DNA from: Pseudofabraea citricarpa
Lineage: Eukaryota; Ascomycota; Leotiomycetes; Helotiales; Dermateaceae
Assembly (NCBI GenBank): GCA_029641185.1
Contig: JAPWGK010000002.1
Span: 1,488,001 to 1,552,000, forward strand
Reading direction: 5' to 3'
DNA: 64,000 nt
Of the stretch, positions 23,301-33,982 are shown in pieces. Under the pieces are notes generated by a model. It was not told the DNA's origin and ran no database searches. It was given only the letters and a program-made list of their open reading frames with translations. Position 1 is the first letter of the stretch; every line of letters starts with the position of its first letter. The translations under genes and the position numbers were made by a program.

Positions 23301-24525
23301 GTGGTGCTAGTGACGACGAAAGTGGCGGCGAAGAGGACGCTTTTGTGAAGGAAATGATCGATGATGCTGCAGGCAAGGATGGTGATGAGAGCAAACTTGC
23401 AGCATTCTATGCGTGAGTAAAGCTACTCCATTGTTACGAGTACCAAACTGACTGTTTTATAGTGATCGTGAAAGGGCCAATGACGAGAAGCAAGTCGAGA
23501 AGCTTTACAACGACATCACCAAAGGCATGCTTCGTCGTAAGCGAGGTGCCGACTACGACCTCTCTGACTCCGATGATGGAGGCGAAGCCAAACGACGTAT
23601 GAAGCGCAAAGAATTTGCGAAGATGCGCAAAGCTTTGTTGGCTGATGAACGTATTGGAAAGATCGCAGAAAATCCCAAGAAGCAAGCTTTCCTCCGTGCC
23701 ATTGAGGATCGGGACAGTGATGATGAGATGGGCTTCTTGGATGATTTTGCCGAGCAAACAGAAACCACGGATTCCCAATCTCAGTCTCAAGCCGAGGATT
23801 CGCAACAGAGAATCCCAGATAGTCAGCCCGACACTACTATGGCACCGCCAAAACGCAAGAATACTGATGATCAGTATGCTGAGAACCGACCGGCCCCAAA
23901 TCTCCGCCGAACCCAGCCTGCAAAGAAGCCAGCCAATCTTTCTGAGATTCGGGAATCTCTATCAAGCTTGATCGAAGAACCCAATGCTATGATTGCACCA
24001 GAGGATTCTGGTTCTGAATCAGACGGTGATCTTGAGATCGAAGGAGAACCTGATCAGAACTCTGCCAAGGAGAAGGTGAAGGAGAAGGAAAACCGAGATC
24101 CATTTGCTCTTCGGAGAACCAACGTCTCAGTCATTGATCGCATCTCGCTAAAACGTGCTTCGTCGAGCAATCTCTCTACAAACACTCGCCTCGCTTTCTC
24201 AGTATCAAACTCATCCTCAGGATTCAAAGTCCCAGCTTTGTTGAGACGGGCAACAACAAACAACAGTATCACTTCTACGACATCCTCAAGTGTCAGTGGT
24301 GGCATGGCTTCAGCTACTGAGCGGATGGCTGGAGGAGCAGGTAGTGAGAGTGGTGTCAAACGTGGAGGAGGAAAGAGCAGCGGTGTCAACTATTTCGCCC
24401 GTGAGACTGAGCGAAGTGCTAAGTTGGTAAAGACGGAGAAGAAGAGAGAACAGAAGAGGTTCAAGGGTGCCGAGGTGAGAAGAAAGGTCGTTGGTGGTTT
24501 GTTTGGCGGGGGTAAATTCGAGTAG
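20318..24525 (+). CDS. MRC1: Mrc1/claspin-like replication checkpoint mediator
   Basis: Two exons, 20318..23412 and 23463..24525 (50-nt intron), about 1385 aa. Mrc1 travels with the replication fork, links Cdc45-MCM helicase to the polymerase, and is phosphorylated on SQ/TQ sites to activate the Rad53/Cds1 checkpoint kinase. The protein is largely acidic and disordered, with many SQ/TQ pairs clustered at about residues 770-870 (DSQD, GDSQSRSQ, PESQ). The conserved Mrc1-like domain spans about 985-1115: SEDEYAGLGGASDDESG, KLAAFYA spliced to DRERANDEKQVEKLYNDI, then MLRRKRGADYDLSDSDD and FAKMRKALLADERIGKIAEN. A coiled-coil-rich segment lies at about 517-590 (LQQRARQQATREREERLQ). The C-terminus is basic with a Phe-Gly-rich end. 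The intron falls exactly inside the conserved domain, which supports the splice. Confidence 0.93.
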
Positions 24526-25477
24526 ATATCTGTCTATGCTTTTGTGTCTGGTTTAGCGTCGGCGTTTGGGCATGGCAGCAAGGCAATGGCGTTTTAGAGT
24601 TTTTGACTCTATGTTGGTGTAACTACGCGGGAAGGATATATATCATGATCAACTGCTTTTGTTCTAGTCCAATTTTGAATAAGATTTATTCTGTTCTACA
24701 ATCAGCCATCTTTCTGCCGTGCAAATACCTTAATTGATACCCTAATCTAGCCCTTGTTCTAGTATTTAACTCTTTATAATCTTTCACCCTCCTAAGGCCC
24801 TACCTAGGCCTTATAAAAAAGGTAGATCCTAATAAACTCGAATTAATTATAAAAAAAAAAATTTAAATAAGATTAATTAAGGTTATTTAAAGTGATAAAA
24901 TAATTATAAAATTATAAAAGAAAGAATACTAATTAATTAACTAATTAATCGATTAGAGAATAATACTAATAAAGTAATAAAATTAAATTAAATCGTATTT
25001 AATTAAAAGAATTATATATAAGATAAAAAAATAAGAATTATAATAATTTATTAACTTATAAAGAGTTACTAGTATTAATAGTATTATATAACTAATCACG
25101 TGATATATTATTCGACTAAACTTAGTAAATCTACTTCTACTTATATAATATTATAATTCTTACGGTCTTTCTCTTAGAATATAATAATTATTATTAACCC
25201 GATTTAAGTACGTATACTTAGTAAATCCTATTAACTCTGCGTGGAATCCTAGGTAATAACCCCTCGATCACCTTACTATATTAGGTAGTACTAGTGTATC
25301 GACAATTATAGTGCTCGGTATTCTAGGGTGAACTGACAAGGTTATCAAATAGAGTCAAATCGGAATGAATTATCCACTCTGTAGAACGCAAGAGCTACCT
25401 AAACATATGGGCACCAGTCTCGTGGTTACATGATAGTAGTGAAACTTTCTCTTACTTGCTTTCCTCGACTTCTAACC
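24526..25477. other. AT-rich island between MRC1 and a hypothetical gene
   Basis: From about 24700 to 25330 the sequence is extremely AT-rich, made of TTAATTA/TATAATA-like runs with few CpG dinucleotides, flanked by more ordinary sequence. It contains no open frame of note. This composition is typical of a repeat destroyed by RIP (repeat-induced point mutation) in filamentous ascomycetes. I cannot recognise the original element. Confidence 0.6.
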
Positions 25478-26227
25478 CTAAAACCAACGGTAACTCCGGT
25501 ACCATTCGAATGCATTGATAATTCTTGCGTCAAAGTCCATCGCCACATAGTACCATGCAGCGTCATTATCAAGTATCCAATGGTATAAGGGAGCAAGATC
25601 CCAACCTTTGAGATTCTTTGTGCGATCGCGTGAAATTTCGAAGGCATCCGCCTCGTCGTCCTCTTTTTTCCCCTCGTAATACTCTTCTTCCTCCTCTGGA
25701 TCTTCATGTGCCGATATGACTGCGCTTGCCATGACAATCTTAAGGAAGCACCCGTCCTTCGCGACAGCTCTCTTACCATCGACCACACTCTCCAAGCTCT
25801 CTTCATCAACGTGTACAAAGAGTTGGTAGCGTGGACCGGATGGACGAGTGCCTCTTTCTAGCCCTGCTTCTAGACTCCCTACTGATGTCACCCACTCGTG
25901 GAACTTGTAGGACGATTGAAGCATGTCGGCACCATCGAGAGTTTCCTGGTCTTCGATAACAGTCCATGCCATCGTCTCAAATTCTCTCATATCCATCTCA
26001 TCCTCTGGCCCGTCTTGAGAAGACATGATCCACCATTGTGCTTTCTCCTTGAGGAAGGCCATAAACTCACCCCACCTCTCTTGCGACTTGTAGGTGCAGC
26101 GAACGAACACGAAACCCCAGTGCTTGCAGTGTCGTTGCTCCAAGTGTTGCCGGATCTCCTCGTATGGAGCGACTCTCTTGGAAGGGTTCATTCTACTATA
26201 GAATGTGTTAATGACAAAATTAGTCAT
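25478..26227 (-). CDS. Hypothetical protein of a fungal lineage-expanded family
   Basis: One open frame of 249 aa. It has the look of a family common in Leotiomycetes/Sordariomycetes genomes: an N-terminal NTFYSRMNPSK followed by YEEIRQHLEQ, then HWGFVFVRCTYKSQERWGEFM, a central acidic Glu-rich stretch, and a C-terminal AAWYYVAMDFDARIINAFEWYRSY. No signal peptide, membrane segment or known catalytic motif is visible. The first ATG at 26227 is used; a start at the second Met (MNPSKRV, 36 bases further on) is also possible. It sits beside the AT-rich island, where lineage-specific genes often occur. Function unknown. Confidence 0.72.
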   Translation of the reverse strand: MTNFVINTFYSRMNPSKRVAPYEEIRQHLEQRHCKHWGFVFVRCTYKSQERWGEFMAFLKEKAQWWIMSSQDGPEDEMDMREFETMAWTVIEDQETLDGADMLQSSYKFHEWVTSVGSLEAGLERGTRPSGPRYQLFVHVDEESLESVVDGKRAVAKDGCFLKIVMASAVISAHEDPEEEEEYYEGKKEDDEADAFEISRDRTKNLKGWDLAPLYHWILDNDAAWYYVAMDFDARIINAFEWYRSYRWF

Positions 26228-26898
26228 GCGACTAGTAAGTCTTCCATAGGGGCTTCACCTTTGGTTCCGAGGCTCTTCTCGGTTTTCGCAGGAAACACGC
26301 TCAGAATGGGTGGCAGAAAACTGATACGAGTGAGAGGGTTGCTTCAAGTCACTGACAGGCACATTGGAAGTCGTCGACCCGCAAGATCAGTGGTGTCATA
26401 TCCTGGGTAATCGTGAGATAAATTCCACTTGACCTTTTGGAGTAATGGTTCTGCGCAGGCTGGCCCCACTACCAAAGGTAGTAGAACTGGCCAAACTGAG
26501 TTATATAATATACTTGTAACTTAGGAGGTTCCCTCTTTAAGGAGTAAGTAATAGAATTATACAAATATAAGCCACGTATTCTTTTTATCACGTAGCAAAA
26601 GTAGGTCCTTTTTCTAGCTTTTTTTAGCCTGGTGCTTGAAAGGCTCCCGGCATATATATACTTAAAACCTAGTTTTCAATAATTTATCCCAATTTACAAG
26701 GATGCAGGTCAAACACAAGAAGCTGGACCGCTCAATGTTAAATAGTGCTCACTTTCAAGAAAGAGGGCTGAGCATTAGCCCAGAAGGTTGGGATTTGTCC
26801 GTAAAAGGACGTGAATTGTACAGCTTGGAATGATTGTGATGTTACAGACTTCCTATATTTACAGTCCAGCTCTCAAACTCCAATTGTGTTACAACTCA
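26228..26898. other. Intergenic sequence, no gene supported
   Basis: Partly AT-rich (about 26500-26690), with no recognisable coding exon. It lies between the promoter side of the hypothetical gene and the 3' end of the uL22m gene. Confidence 0.4.
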
Positions 26899-27965
26899 TT
26901 ACCATGAGTAATGCTGCCTCTGAGCAGTTATCGGCCTGTTTGGCAGTTGCACCCAGACCTTTTTATTCTTGATTTTCTGCTCGCGCTCCTTGTGCAGTCT
27001 GACACGAGTAGCCTCTTCTTTCAAGACTACGGTCAATTCTACATTATGGTTAGTTGGGCCTTGTCTCATTGATTGGATATGAACTCACTTGTAGTGGGAT
27101 TGGTCATCATATCGACGTTTCCTCGAGCTCGATAATCAGGAGTAAAGGTGCGAATATCTTTGCCAACCCAAGCTTGGTCAACGTATAACGTTGTCGGGTC
27201 AGTGACCTTGACCCGAGTGCCCTTGTTGGTCTGGATCAGAACCGGATCAAACTTCTTGCCCCCTACAGCCCCTAATCCCATTCCTCTTCGTACGATGGCC
27301 TCATTCTGCGCATGTAGAAGATGCTCACGAATGTCTTTCGCAGGCTTCTTTACTGAGAATCGCATCTGGATCAATGCCTGCTCAACTGTCTTTCCTGTGA
27401 TCTGCTTGGCGAGAGGAACCAACTTCTTGACGGAAGTTTTGAAAGCATGACTCTGCGAGATCAACTGCCTCTCCTGCTTCTTCAATAGCTGTGTCTTCGA
27501 AAGACGGCCCCTTTTGTGAATCTCTCGTATCACCATCTTCCGCTCCCATCGTTTCCGGGTTTCTGGCTGTGGATCCAAAGCCGCAGCCATATTAGATGGA
27601 TTTCGTATCCCTGCTCCACCAGTCGCCTTTTCTTCTGCCTTTGGCTTTGGTCCGGCTAGTTCTTCATCTTCGAAAATGGAGGACGATGATAGATCGCCAC
27701 GAACGAGAGCCGCTGGGCCCTTCGGTTTCTTCTTGAGATATTCCTCAGTCAATGGATTGGCAGGTTTAGGACTCGTGTCCAGTTGTTGTTTTCTCCCCCA
27801 GCCAAAGAGCGTTCGGCGCTGGACGCATGGGACAAGGAAGGTGAGAGGTGACTGCGTAGTCGCCGAGGCGACTGCTATCATGATTTAGCCGGGATATACT
27901 GCAGAAGATATAGTATGACACGTACCTGACCTTGCTAGCCGCCTTGATGGTAAATTGAGGCTCAT
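26899..27965 (-). CDS. Mitochondrial large-subunit ribosomal protein uL22m
   Basis: Three exons, 27965..27926, 27874..27089 and 27038..26899, about 321 aa. The central part (about residues 140-260) is ribosomal protein L22: SHAFKTSVKKLVPLAKQI, then GKTVEQALIQMRFSVKKPAKD, and a later THE-type beta hairpin region KGTRVKVTDP. The N-terminus is basic and suits a mitochondrial presequence (MSLNLPSRRLARS). The first exon is only 40 nt. The ATG at 27881 also opens the frame, but it lies inside intron 1 by my model, and splicing at its GATAG gives a phase-correct join with a proper targeting leader. The third exon adds a basic C-terminus ending in HYSW. It is transcribed divergently from the Prp24-like gene. 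Confidence 0.9.
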
Positions 27966-28302
27966 TTTGTATGGATGCTCACCTCCTCAGTGCTACGCAT
28001 CTAGAGACGACGCGAGAGCTGTCGATTTTCCACGATCGAACCGGCTCGGATCAACTTGGCGCCGGATAATCAATCGGCGCGCGGATGAATGACAAAATCG
28101 CGTCAAAGAAGCTTTAAGCTTTCGGACTTTCTGCCATTTATTCTACATCATTTTGCGACCGGCCTTTGTTATCAACGAGCGCAAGTTGCAATGGTTCCTA
28201 GCTACCTCTTTGATCCTTCTGCCCACCTCCTCAGCATCTCCACCTAACACTTGATGAGAAAGAACACTACGGCATCATACGATCGCTTGTGTTACCTTGA
28301 CA
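27966..28302. promoter_or_regulatory. Divergent promoter of uL22m and Prp24-like genes
   Basis: A 337-bp region between two divergent start codons. It includes a GC-rich core with repeated GGCGC units (CTTGGCGCCGG and ATCGGCGCGCGG, around 28057-28085). Shared promoter function is inferred from the head-to-head layout. Confidence 0.5.
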
Positions 28303-31300
28303 ATGACCGATCCGGTAGGAGAAAACGGATGGATGAGTTTGGTAGATGAGGCCAGCAGGGTCGCGGGTGATCTGGAACAGCGTGTAGGCGTTGTCGAACT
28401 CTACAAACGCGCCCTGCGAGCAGAGCCCTGGAGCAGCAAGCTATGGCTGGCTTATTGCGAATGGTTCTGGTCGCTGTTTACAGACTGCCAGACTTCAGAT
28501 GCTGGATGGCCTGAGGAGGAACAGTTGGTCGGACAAGAGATATTTTCGTTGGCATTGGCGCTGGAAGCTTGGCAAGAAGGCGCTCAATCGACTCAATACC
28601 GAATGAACGATAGTCACGAAGTGTGGAACAGATGGATTTCTATTGAGCTGGAACAGCTTGCGAAAACTCCGAATCAAGCCACTATCGAGCATATTCGGAA
28701 ACTCTTTGAAGATCGCTTACAGGTACCTCACGCAGCCTGGGATGAAACGTCGCAGATGTTTTCGACTTTCGTCTCTAAGTACGATGAGGCTGCTTGGGAA
28801 TCTACAATGGTCAAGACGACACAGTTGGCCAAAAAGGCGAAGGATTTATACGAGCGACGTGAGCCATACGAGTTGAAGTTTAAACAGGCAGTTGATTCTG
28901 GCGATAAGGAAGTTCCAGACACGATCATGAAAGAATATCTTGAATGGGAAGTCCAACAAGTACTTTCCACAAGAAATAAAAAGCCGACGAAAAAGAACCC
29001 GGGCCCTAATCCACCGATTCTATGTGTCGCACTTTATGAGCGCGCATTGTCCTCTACAGGACTTGGATTAGACGCTACTACCTGGCAAGACTATATCAAC
29101 TTTCTCTCTATTGTCAATGGTTCAAACGGACAACCTCCAACGCAATCGCAACTGCCATCGATACGTTCCATCGCCGAAAGAGCTACAACTCATTGTCCGT
29201 GGAATGGACCGTTATGGGCTCGGTATATACTGACTGCTGAAACGGATGGCCTGTCCTTTTCTGAGATTGAACAAATCAAGCACGCTGCCACAAGTGCCGG
29301 AGTATTGGACCGTGATGGCATGACTGCCGTACTTGATGTATATGCGACTTGGTGTGGCTATCTCAGGCGCCGTACTGTTTCTCAAGATGCCACAGATGAG
29401 GATATGGATGTTGCAGAAGTCGGCTTGCATAGTGCCCTAGAGAGCGTTCAGCAATGGGGCGAGCGATTGTATGGCAAGAAGGAGTATAAAGGAGACCCAG
29501 ACTTTCGGATTGAGAAAGTTCTCATCACATATTTAACGGAGAAGGGATCTATTGAAGAAGCTAGAAACATCTGGAGAAAGCTCTGCAGTGTGCGGGCTGA
29601 CAGCTATGAATTCTGGCAGCAATACTATCTCTGGGAAATGACTGTCCGACCACACAACGGCAACCGCCTTGCAAATTCATCGATTGCCACAAGTGTCCTT
29701 GTTCAGGCGGTAAATCGCAAAACATTAGATTGGCCAGAGAAAATGGTTGAAGTATATATCCGACATTGCGGTACTTATGAGGATGCCCAGACCTTAACTA
29801 AAGCCCGTGACACAGTTCACCGCATGAACAAGGGCATTGCTGCCAGACGTCAAAAAGAAGCTGCCGAAGCGGCAGCAGCTTATGCTCACTTGCAGCCACA
29901 GATTGTGGTTGAAACCCCTGATGAGGTCGAGGTTTCCTCTGGGGCTACCAAACGAAAGCGTGAAGCAGCGTCTGAAGAGGTCACAGGCACCACACCAAAG
30001 AAGGTGAAAAGCGAACAGAGCCATGCAGATTTGCAGGAAGAACACATGAAACGAGATCGTGAGAACACAACTGTTCTGGTCACAAATTTACCCGCCGAGG
30101 TCACTCAAGCCAAAGTCAGGCAGTGGTTCAAGGAGTATGGCCACATTAATAGTTTGGTACTCAGGACCGAAGGCGGGGATGAGAAAACGTCCTCCACGGC
30201 GTTGATCGAGTTCAAGTTAGTTATGGAAGCGCAGTCTGCCTTACTCCGAGATGGGAAATATTTCGAAAGAAATCTGATTCGTGTTGAACCTGCTACGGAT
30301 ATGACCCTTTACGTTACCAATTATCCACCAACTGCCGACGAAGCATATTTCCGCAAGCTCTTCGAAAATTGCGGCGAGATCTTCAGTTTCCGTTGGCCAA
30401 GTCTAAAATACAACACCAAGCGTCGATTTTGCTACATCTCGTTCCGCACTCGTGCTGCGGCAACAGCGGCTACCCAGCTCGACGGTGAAATGCTTGAAAC
30501 TGGATTCAAGCTTGTTGCAAAGTTCTCGGACCCATCACAGAAAAAGACTCGCGAAGGAGCCACAGCTGAAGGCCGAGAAGTGCATGTTACTGGCGTCGAC
30601 CACAGTTCTACTGAGGATGAATTAAAGGTCGTCTTTTCCAAACATGGAAAAGTTCAAAGAGTCAACTTGCTCAAAAACATGGCTGGTAGAAGCAAAGGCG
30701 CAGCTTTTATAACTTTTGAGAAGAAGGAAGAGGCTGAAGCAGCATGTGAATTGAATGGTGTCAAATTCAAAACACAAATTCTAAAGGTTGAGCTTTCAAA
30801 GGCAACCAATTTTAAAGCCACCGCAACGACTGGCAAAGCATCATCAGCATCACCAGCTCCTGATGCCGACGGCGATTCTGCCATGTCTCCTAGACCTACT
30901 TCAGATGTTCAAGGACAAGACCAACAAGGTCCACGTGGCCCATCGTACGAGGAGATTTCTGGTAGGAGAATCGTGCTCATGAACATACCCGATACCATCA
31001 ACGATGCGCGCATCCGAGCTCTAGCAGAGCCTTTCGGAAATATTGTACAGGTTGTTCTATGGCCAATACACTCGGGAGCAGTTATCGAGTTCACAAATGG
31101 TAGCGAGGCTGGCAAAGCATCGTTGGGACTAGATGGACACGAGATTGCTCCCGGGCGAAAACTCAGACTCGGAAGCATGAAGGAGTTAAAACAGCACCGG
31201 GGCGAAAACAGAACAGACAAGCTCCAAGTGGGACAAAACACAAAGCCGCCGTCGAATTTCGTTACACAAGGTGCTCCTATCAGGAGACCTAAGGCGGGCG

Positions 31301-31461
31301 GACGTGGAGGACTGGGACAGAAATCTGGATTGGGCTTTACTGCTCCCAAAGCTCCTGCCCCCAAGGCAGAGCCAGCGGCCAATGGTGACGGCCCCGAAAA
31401 AACGAAGCCAAAGAGCAATGCGGATTTCAAGAAGATGTTCATTAGCGGGGGTCAGGAATAA
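28303..31461 (+). CDS. PRP24: Prp24/SART3-type U6 snRNP assembly factor
   Basis: Single exon, 1052 aa. The N-terminal half is helical with HAT-type repeats (for example LYKRALRAEPWSSKLWLAYCEW near residue 30, split here as consecutive helices). Four RNA-recognition motifs follow: RRM1 about 588-662 (TVLVTNLP), RRM2 about 666-742 (TLYVTNYPP, with RRFCYISF), RRM3 about 758-835 (EVHVTGVD, with KGAAFITF) and RRM4 about 888-960 (RIVLMNIP). The C-terminal tail has the Lsm2-8-binding-type motif NADFKKMFISG. This is the architecture of SART3/Prp24 in filamentous fungi. The protein anneals U4 and U6 snRNAs and recycles the snRNPs. I chose ATG 28303; the frame opens slightly earlier at a TTG. It is not linked functionally to the U2 gene except through splicing. 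Confidence 0.93.
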   Translation: MTDPVGENGWMSLVDEASRVAGDLEQRVGVVELYKRALRAEPWSSKLWLAYCEWFWSLFTDCQTSDAGWPEEEQLVGQEIFSLALALEAWQEGAQSTQYRMNDSHEVWNRWISIELEQLAKTPNQATIEHIRKLFEDRLQVPHAAWDETSQMFSTFVSKYDEAAWESTMVKTTQLAKKAKDLYERREPYELKFKQAVDSGDKEVPDTIMKEYLEWEVQQVLSTRNKKPTKKNPGPNPPILCVALYERALSSTGLGLDATTWQDYINFLSIVNGSNGQPPTQSQLPSIRSIAERATTHCPWNGPLWARYILTAETDGLSFSEIEQIKHAATSAGVLDRDGMTAVLDVYATWCGYLRRRTVSQDATDEDMDVAEVGLHSALESVQQWGERLYGKKEYKGDPDFRIEKVLITYLTEKGSIEEARNIWRKLCSVRADSYEFWQQYYLWEMTVRPHNGNRLANSSIATSVLVQAVNRKTLDWPEKMVEVYIRHCGTYEDAQTLTKARDTVHRMNKGIAARRQKEAAEAAAAYAHLQPQIVVETPDEVEVSSGATKRKREAASEEVTGTTPKKVKSEQSHADLQEEHMKRDRENTTVLVTNLPAEVTQAKVRQWFKEYGHINSLVLRTEGGDEKTSSTALIEFKLVMEAQSALLRDGKYFERNLIRVEPATDMTLYVTNYPPTADEAYFRKLFENCGEIFSFRWPSLKYNTKRRFCYISFRTRAAATAATQLDGEMLETGFKLVAKFSDPSQKKTREGATAEGREVHVTGVDHSSTEDELKVVFSKHGKVQRVNLLKNMAGRSKGAAFITFEKKEEAEAACELNGVKFKTQILKVELSKATNFKATATTGKASSASPAPDADGDSAMSPRPTSDVQGQDQQGPRGPSYEEISGRRIVLMNIPDTINDARIRALAEPFGNIVQVVLWPIHSGAVIEFTNGSEAGKASLGLDGHEIAPGRKLRLGSMKELKQHRGENRTDKLQVGQNTKPPSNFVTQGAPIRRPKAGGRGGLGQKSGLGFTAPKAPAPKAEPAANGDGPEKTKPKSNADFKKMFISGGQE

Positions 31462-32600
31462 ATGCGGGATAATAAAAAAAGACTTGTACTTTAGATATTT
31501 GTACAATTAATTCTAGGTGGAACCTACCCGGGTAATGTGGATCATTTACCTACCATTGAAGGTGTCGAGATGTCTTGGGACAGGCCATTTCTCATCTGCC
31601 GTGTTCTTGTGGCCCACCAGGCGTTGGAAGATACATGGAGGCTTGAGTGATTTATGTGGATGTCGCTCGTACGCGTCTACAGCGTCTAGTTCTTTGGCAA
31701 AGGAGCAATCACCACGTTTCGCTTGGCTTATCTGCAAAGAGGATCAATTTTCCAGAAAACGGCCCCTCCCTCTCTTGGCTAGACAGGCCTTTTTATTTCC
31801 AGAATTCCGGTAGTTGTGTTAAGGTTTAGAGGTCTCGCTAAGTGACTTTTCAGGGGCGCATTTTGAATTTTGAAGAGCGGCGGCTCTAAATATCTCTTGG
31901 GAGTTGACTAGGTAGGTAGCTATGAAGTAATTCTCACCAAATTTTAAGAGTTGTTCCTTGGGATACGAGTTGAACTGCTTCCACAAATCACATGGCAAGA
32001 GGTGATCAGTCGGCAAGCCGAAGACGAACTTCCTCGGACCTTTTATACATCCGAATACCTGGAGCTGGAGCACATTCCCGAACGAGAGCCAGTCTCCATT
32101 ATTATTTTCTCGTTATCTCCAGCGCGAGGTACGATCACACCCAACGATCCACTCTCCCCAATCCTCTGGGACCTTTTGGTGATATCAACTCCCCCTTGAA
32201 AAAGGCATGTGCTTTTCCTTGATTGTATTCAGGGCACGTAGAGTCATCGCTAACTACTGCAGAACTTATAGGCCCCATGTGCCGCTATACCCGTCATTGC
32301 GCGAGTGAGATTGTATATCTCATCCCCAGCTGACAAATTGCGCCCAGGGCCATGCGGCACCACACAGCTGCTTATAGTGGATGCCATGCCATGCATTTCT
32401 AAACTCACTGTTGCTTCTCCTACATATTCCTGGCTCTGGCTATGTTATATTTATTCTTCTCTTTCTAGTTGGTGGTAAATATATTCGACATCGGCTTTTC
32501 TTTGCCATCTTTTGTTTGTCGGTGAGCCGAAACTGTTCTTGTTGGGTGCAGCTTTGCATATTCTACGCTAGAGAAGGCTTCGAAGAGTCATAAGTCAGTC
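31462..32600. other. Intergenic sequence, no gene supported
   Basis: About 1.1 kb with only short open frames. The last few hundred bases probably carry the promoter and pyrimidine-rich leader of the MFS transporter gene. Confidence 0.4.
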
Positions 32601-33982
32601 ATGGGCAACGAAACTCTTGAGCGTGAGCATCAGCTTGACAGCTCTGTCTCTGTCTCGACTTTGCAGGTAGAAAACCAAACGCCATCGAGCGATGCAGATG
32701 TAATTCCTAATGGAGGAGTCACGGCATGGTTACAGGTTCTAGGTTCCTTCATCCTCTTCTTCAATTCATGGTGAGTAGCTCCACGTGATGCCCATCACAT
32801 GTTCTCCCCAGCCAGATGCTTTTACAAGACTCTGTACTTTTGAGACAATGCTAATATCGTTATAGGGGAATTGTCAATACTTTTGGGACTTACCAGACCT
32901 ACTACTCCTTGAACCTCTCCGAAAGCGACAGCAACATTTCATGGATCGGCAGTATCCAGGCATTCCTACTATTGCTTATCGGTGTTGGAGCTGGACCGTT
33001 GTATGATGCTGGTTACTTCCGATCACTGTTGGTGGTTGGCACTTTCATGGTTGTCTTTGGCATGATGATGACTTCCATCAGTACCGAGTACTGGCAGCTT
33101 ATGCTCTCACAAGGATTATGCATTGGCATCGGCTTTGGTTGTCTTTTCGTTCCCAGTGTGGCCATTGTCTCTCAATGGTTCTCTACCCGAAAAGCCTTTG
33201 CGACTGGCATTGCGGCAGCTGGGAGCAGTCTTGGTGGAGTCATCTATCCCATCATCTTTCACAAGCTCCAGCCTCAGATCGGCTTTGGGTGGGCGACGCG
33301 CATCATCGCATTTATTATGCTGGGCCTCCTTTGCATCTCCATCTCCATCATGCGAGTCAGAATAGTGCCGTCCAACAAAAGAGCTCTATTGGATTTAGCA
33401 GCTTTCCAGGAACCGCCATTCTTGCTCTTTAGTGGAGCCATGTTCTTCGGCTTTGTTGGACTTTACACGCCATTCTTCTATATTCAATCATACGCATTAA
33501 AGCATGGAATTGACTCGGATTTCTCCTTCTATCTATTATCACTTCTCAACGTCGGATCTATCTTTGGGCGAGTCATCCCAAACCGCCTCGCTGATCATAT
33601 TGGGCCCCTCAATGTTATTATTCCTGGAACGCTGGTCGCTGGTATTCTCGCCTTCTGCTGGATCAGCATCACCACTACTCCCGGCTTGATTGTATTTGCC
33701 TTACTATACGGCTTCTTCTCGGGTTCCTACGTCAGCATTCCCCCAGCGGTATTAATGGCTATCAGTCCGGACATCAAGGTCGTTGGCACAAGGATGGGCA
33801 TGTGTTTTGCGATTGGCGGACTGGGGTTACTCATTGGCACCCCGATTTCTGGGCTGCTGGTCGAGAAGTATGGGTTTACTTCAGCCATTGCATTTTCTGG
33901 GTCGGCGGTTCTCGCTGCTTGGGCTCTGATGGTTGGAACTAGAGTCTCCCGAGTGGGCTGGGTTGTGAAGAGTGTCGAATAA
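32601..33982 (+). CDS. MFS transporter, monocarboxylate (MCT)-type
   Basis: Two exons, 32601..32770 and 32866..33982 (95-nt intron), 428 aa. A hydrophilic N-terminus of about 45 residues precedes twelve predicted membrane segments. The family start GGVTAWLQVLGSFILFFNSW joins across the intron to GIVNTFGTYQTYY, as in fungal MCT-like transporters. SWIGSIQAFLLLL, FVPSVAIVSQWFSTRKAFATG and GRVIPNRLADHIGPLN are further family marks. Such proteins in fungi carry monocarboxylates, riboflavin or unknown small metabolites, and many are orphan transporters. No biosynthetic gene adjoins it. The substrate cannot be told from sequence. Confidence 0.92.
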
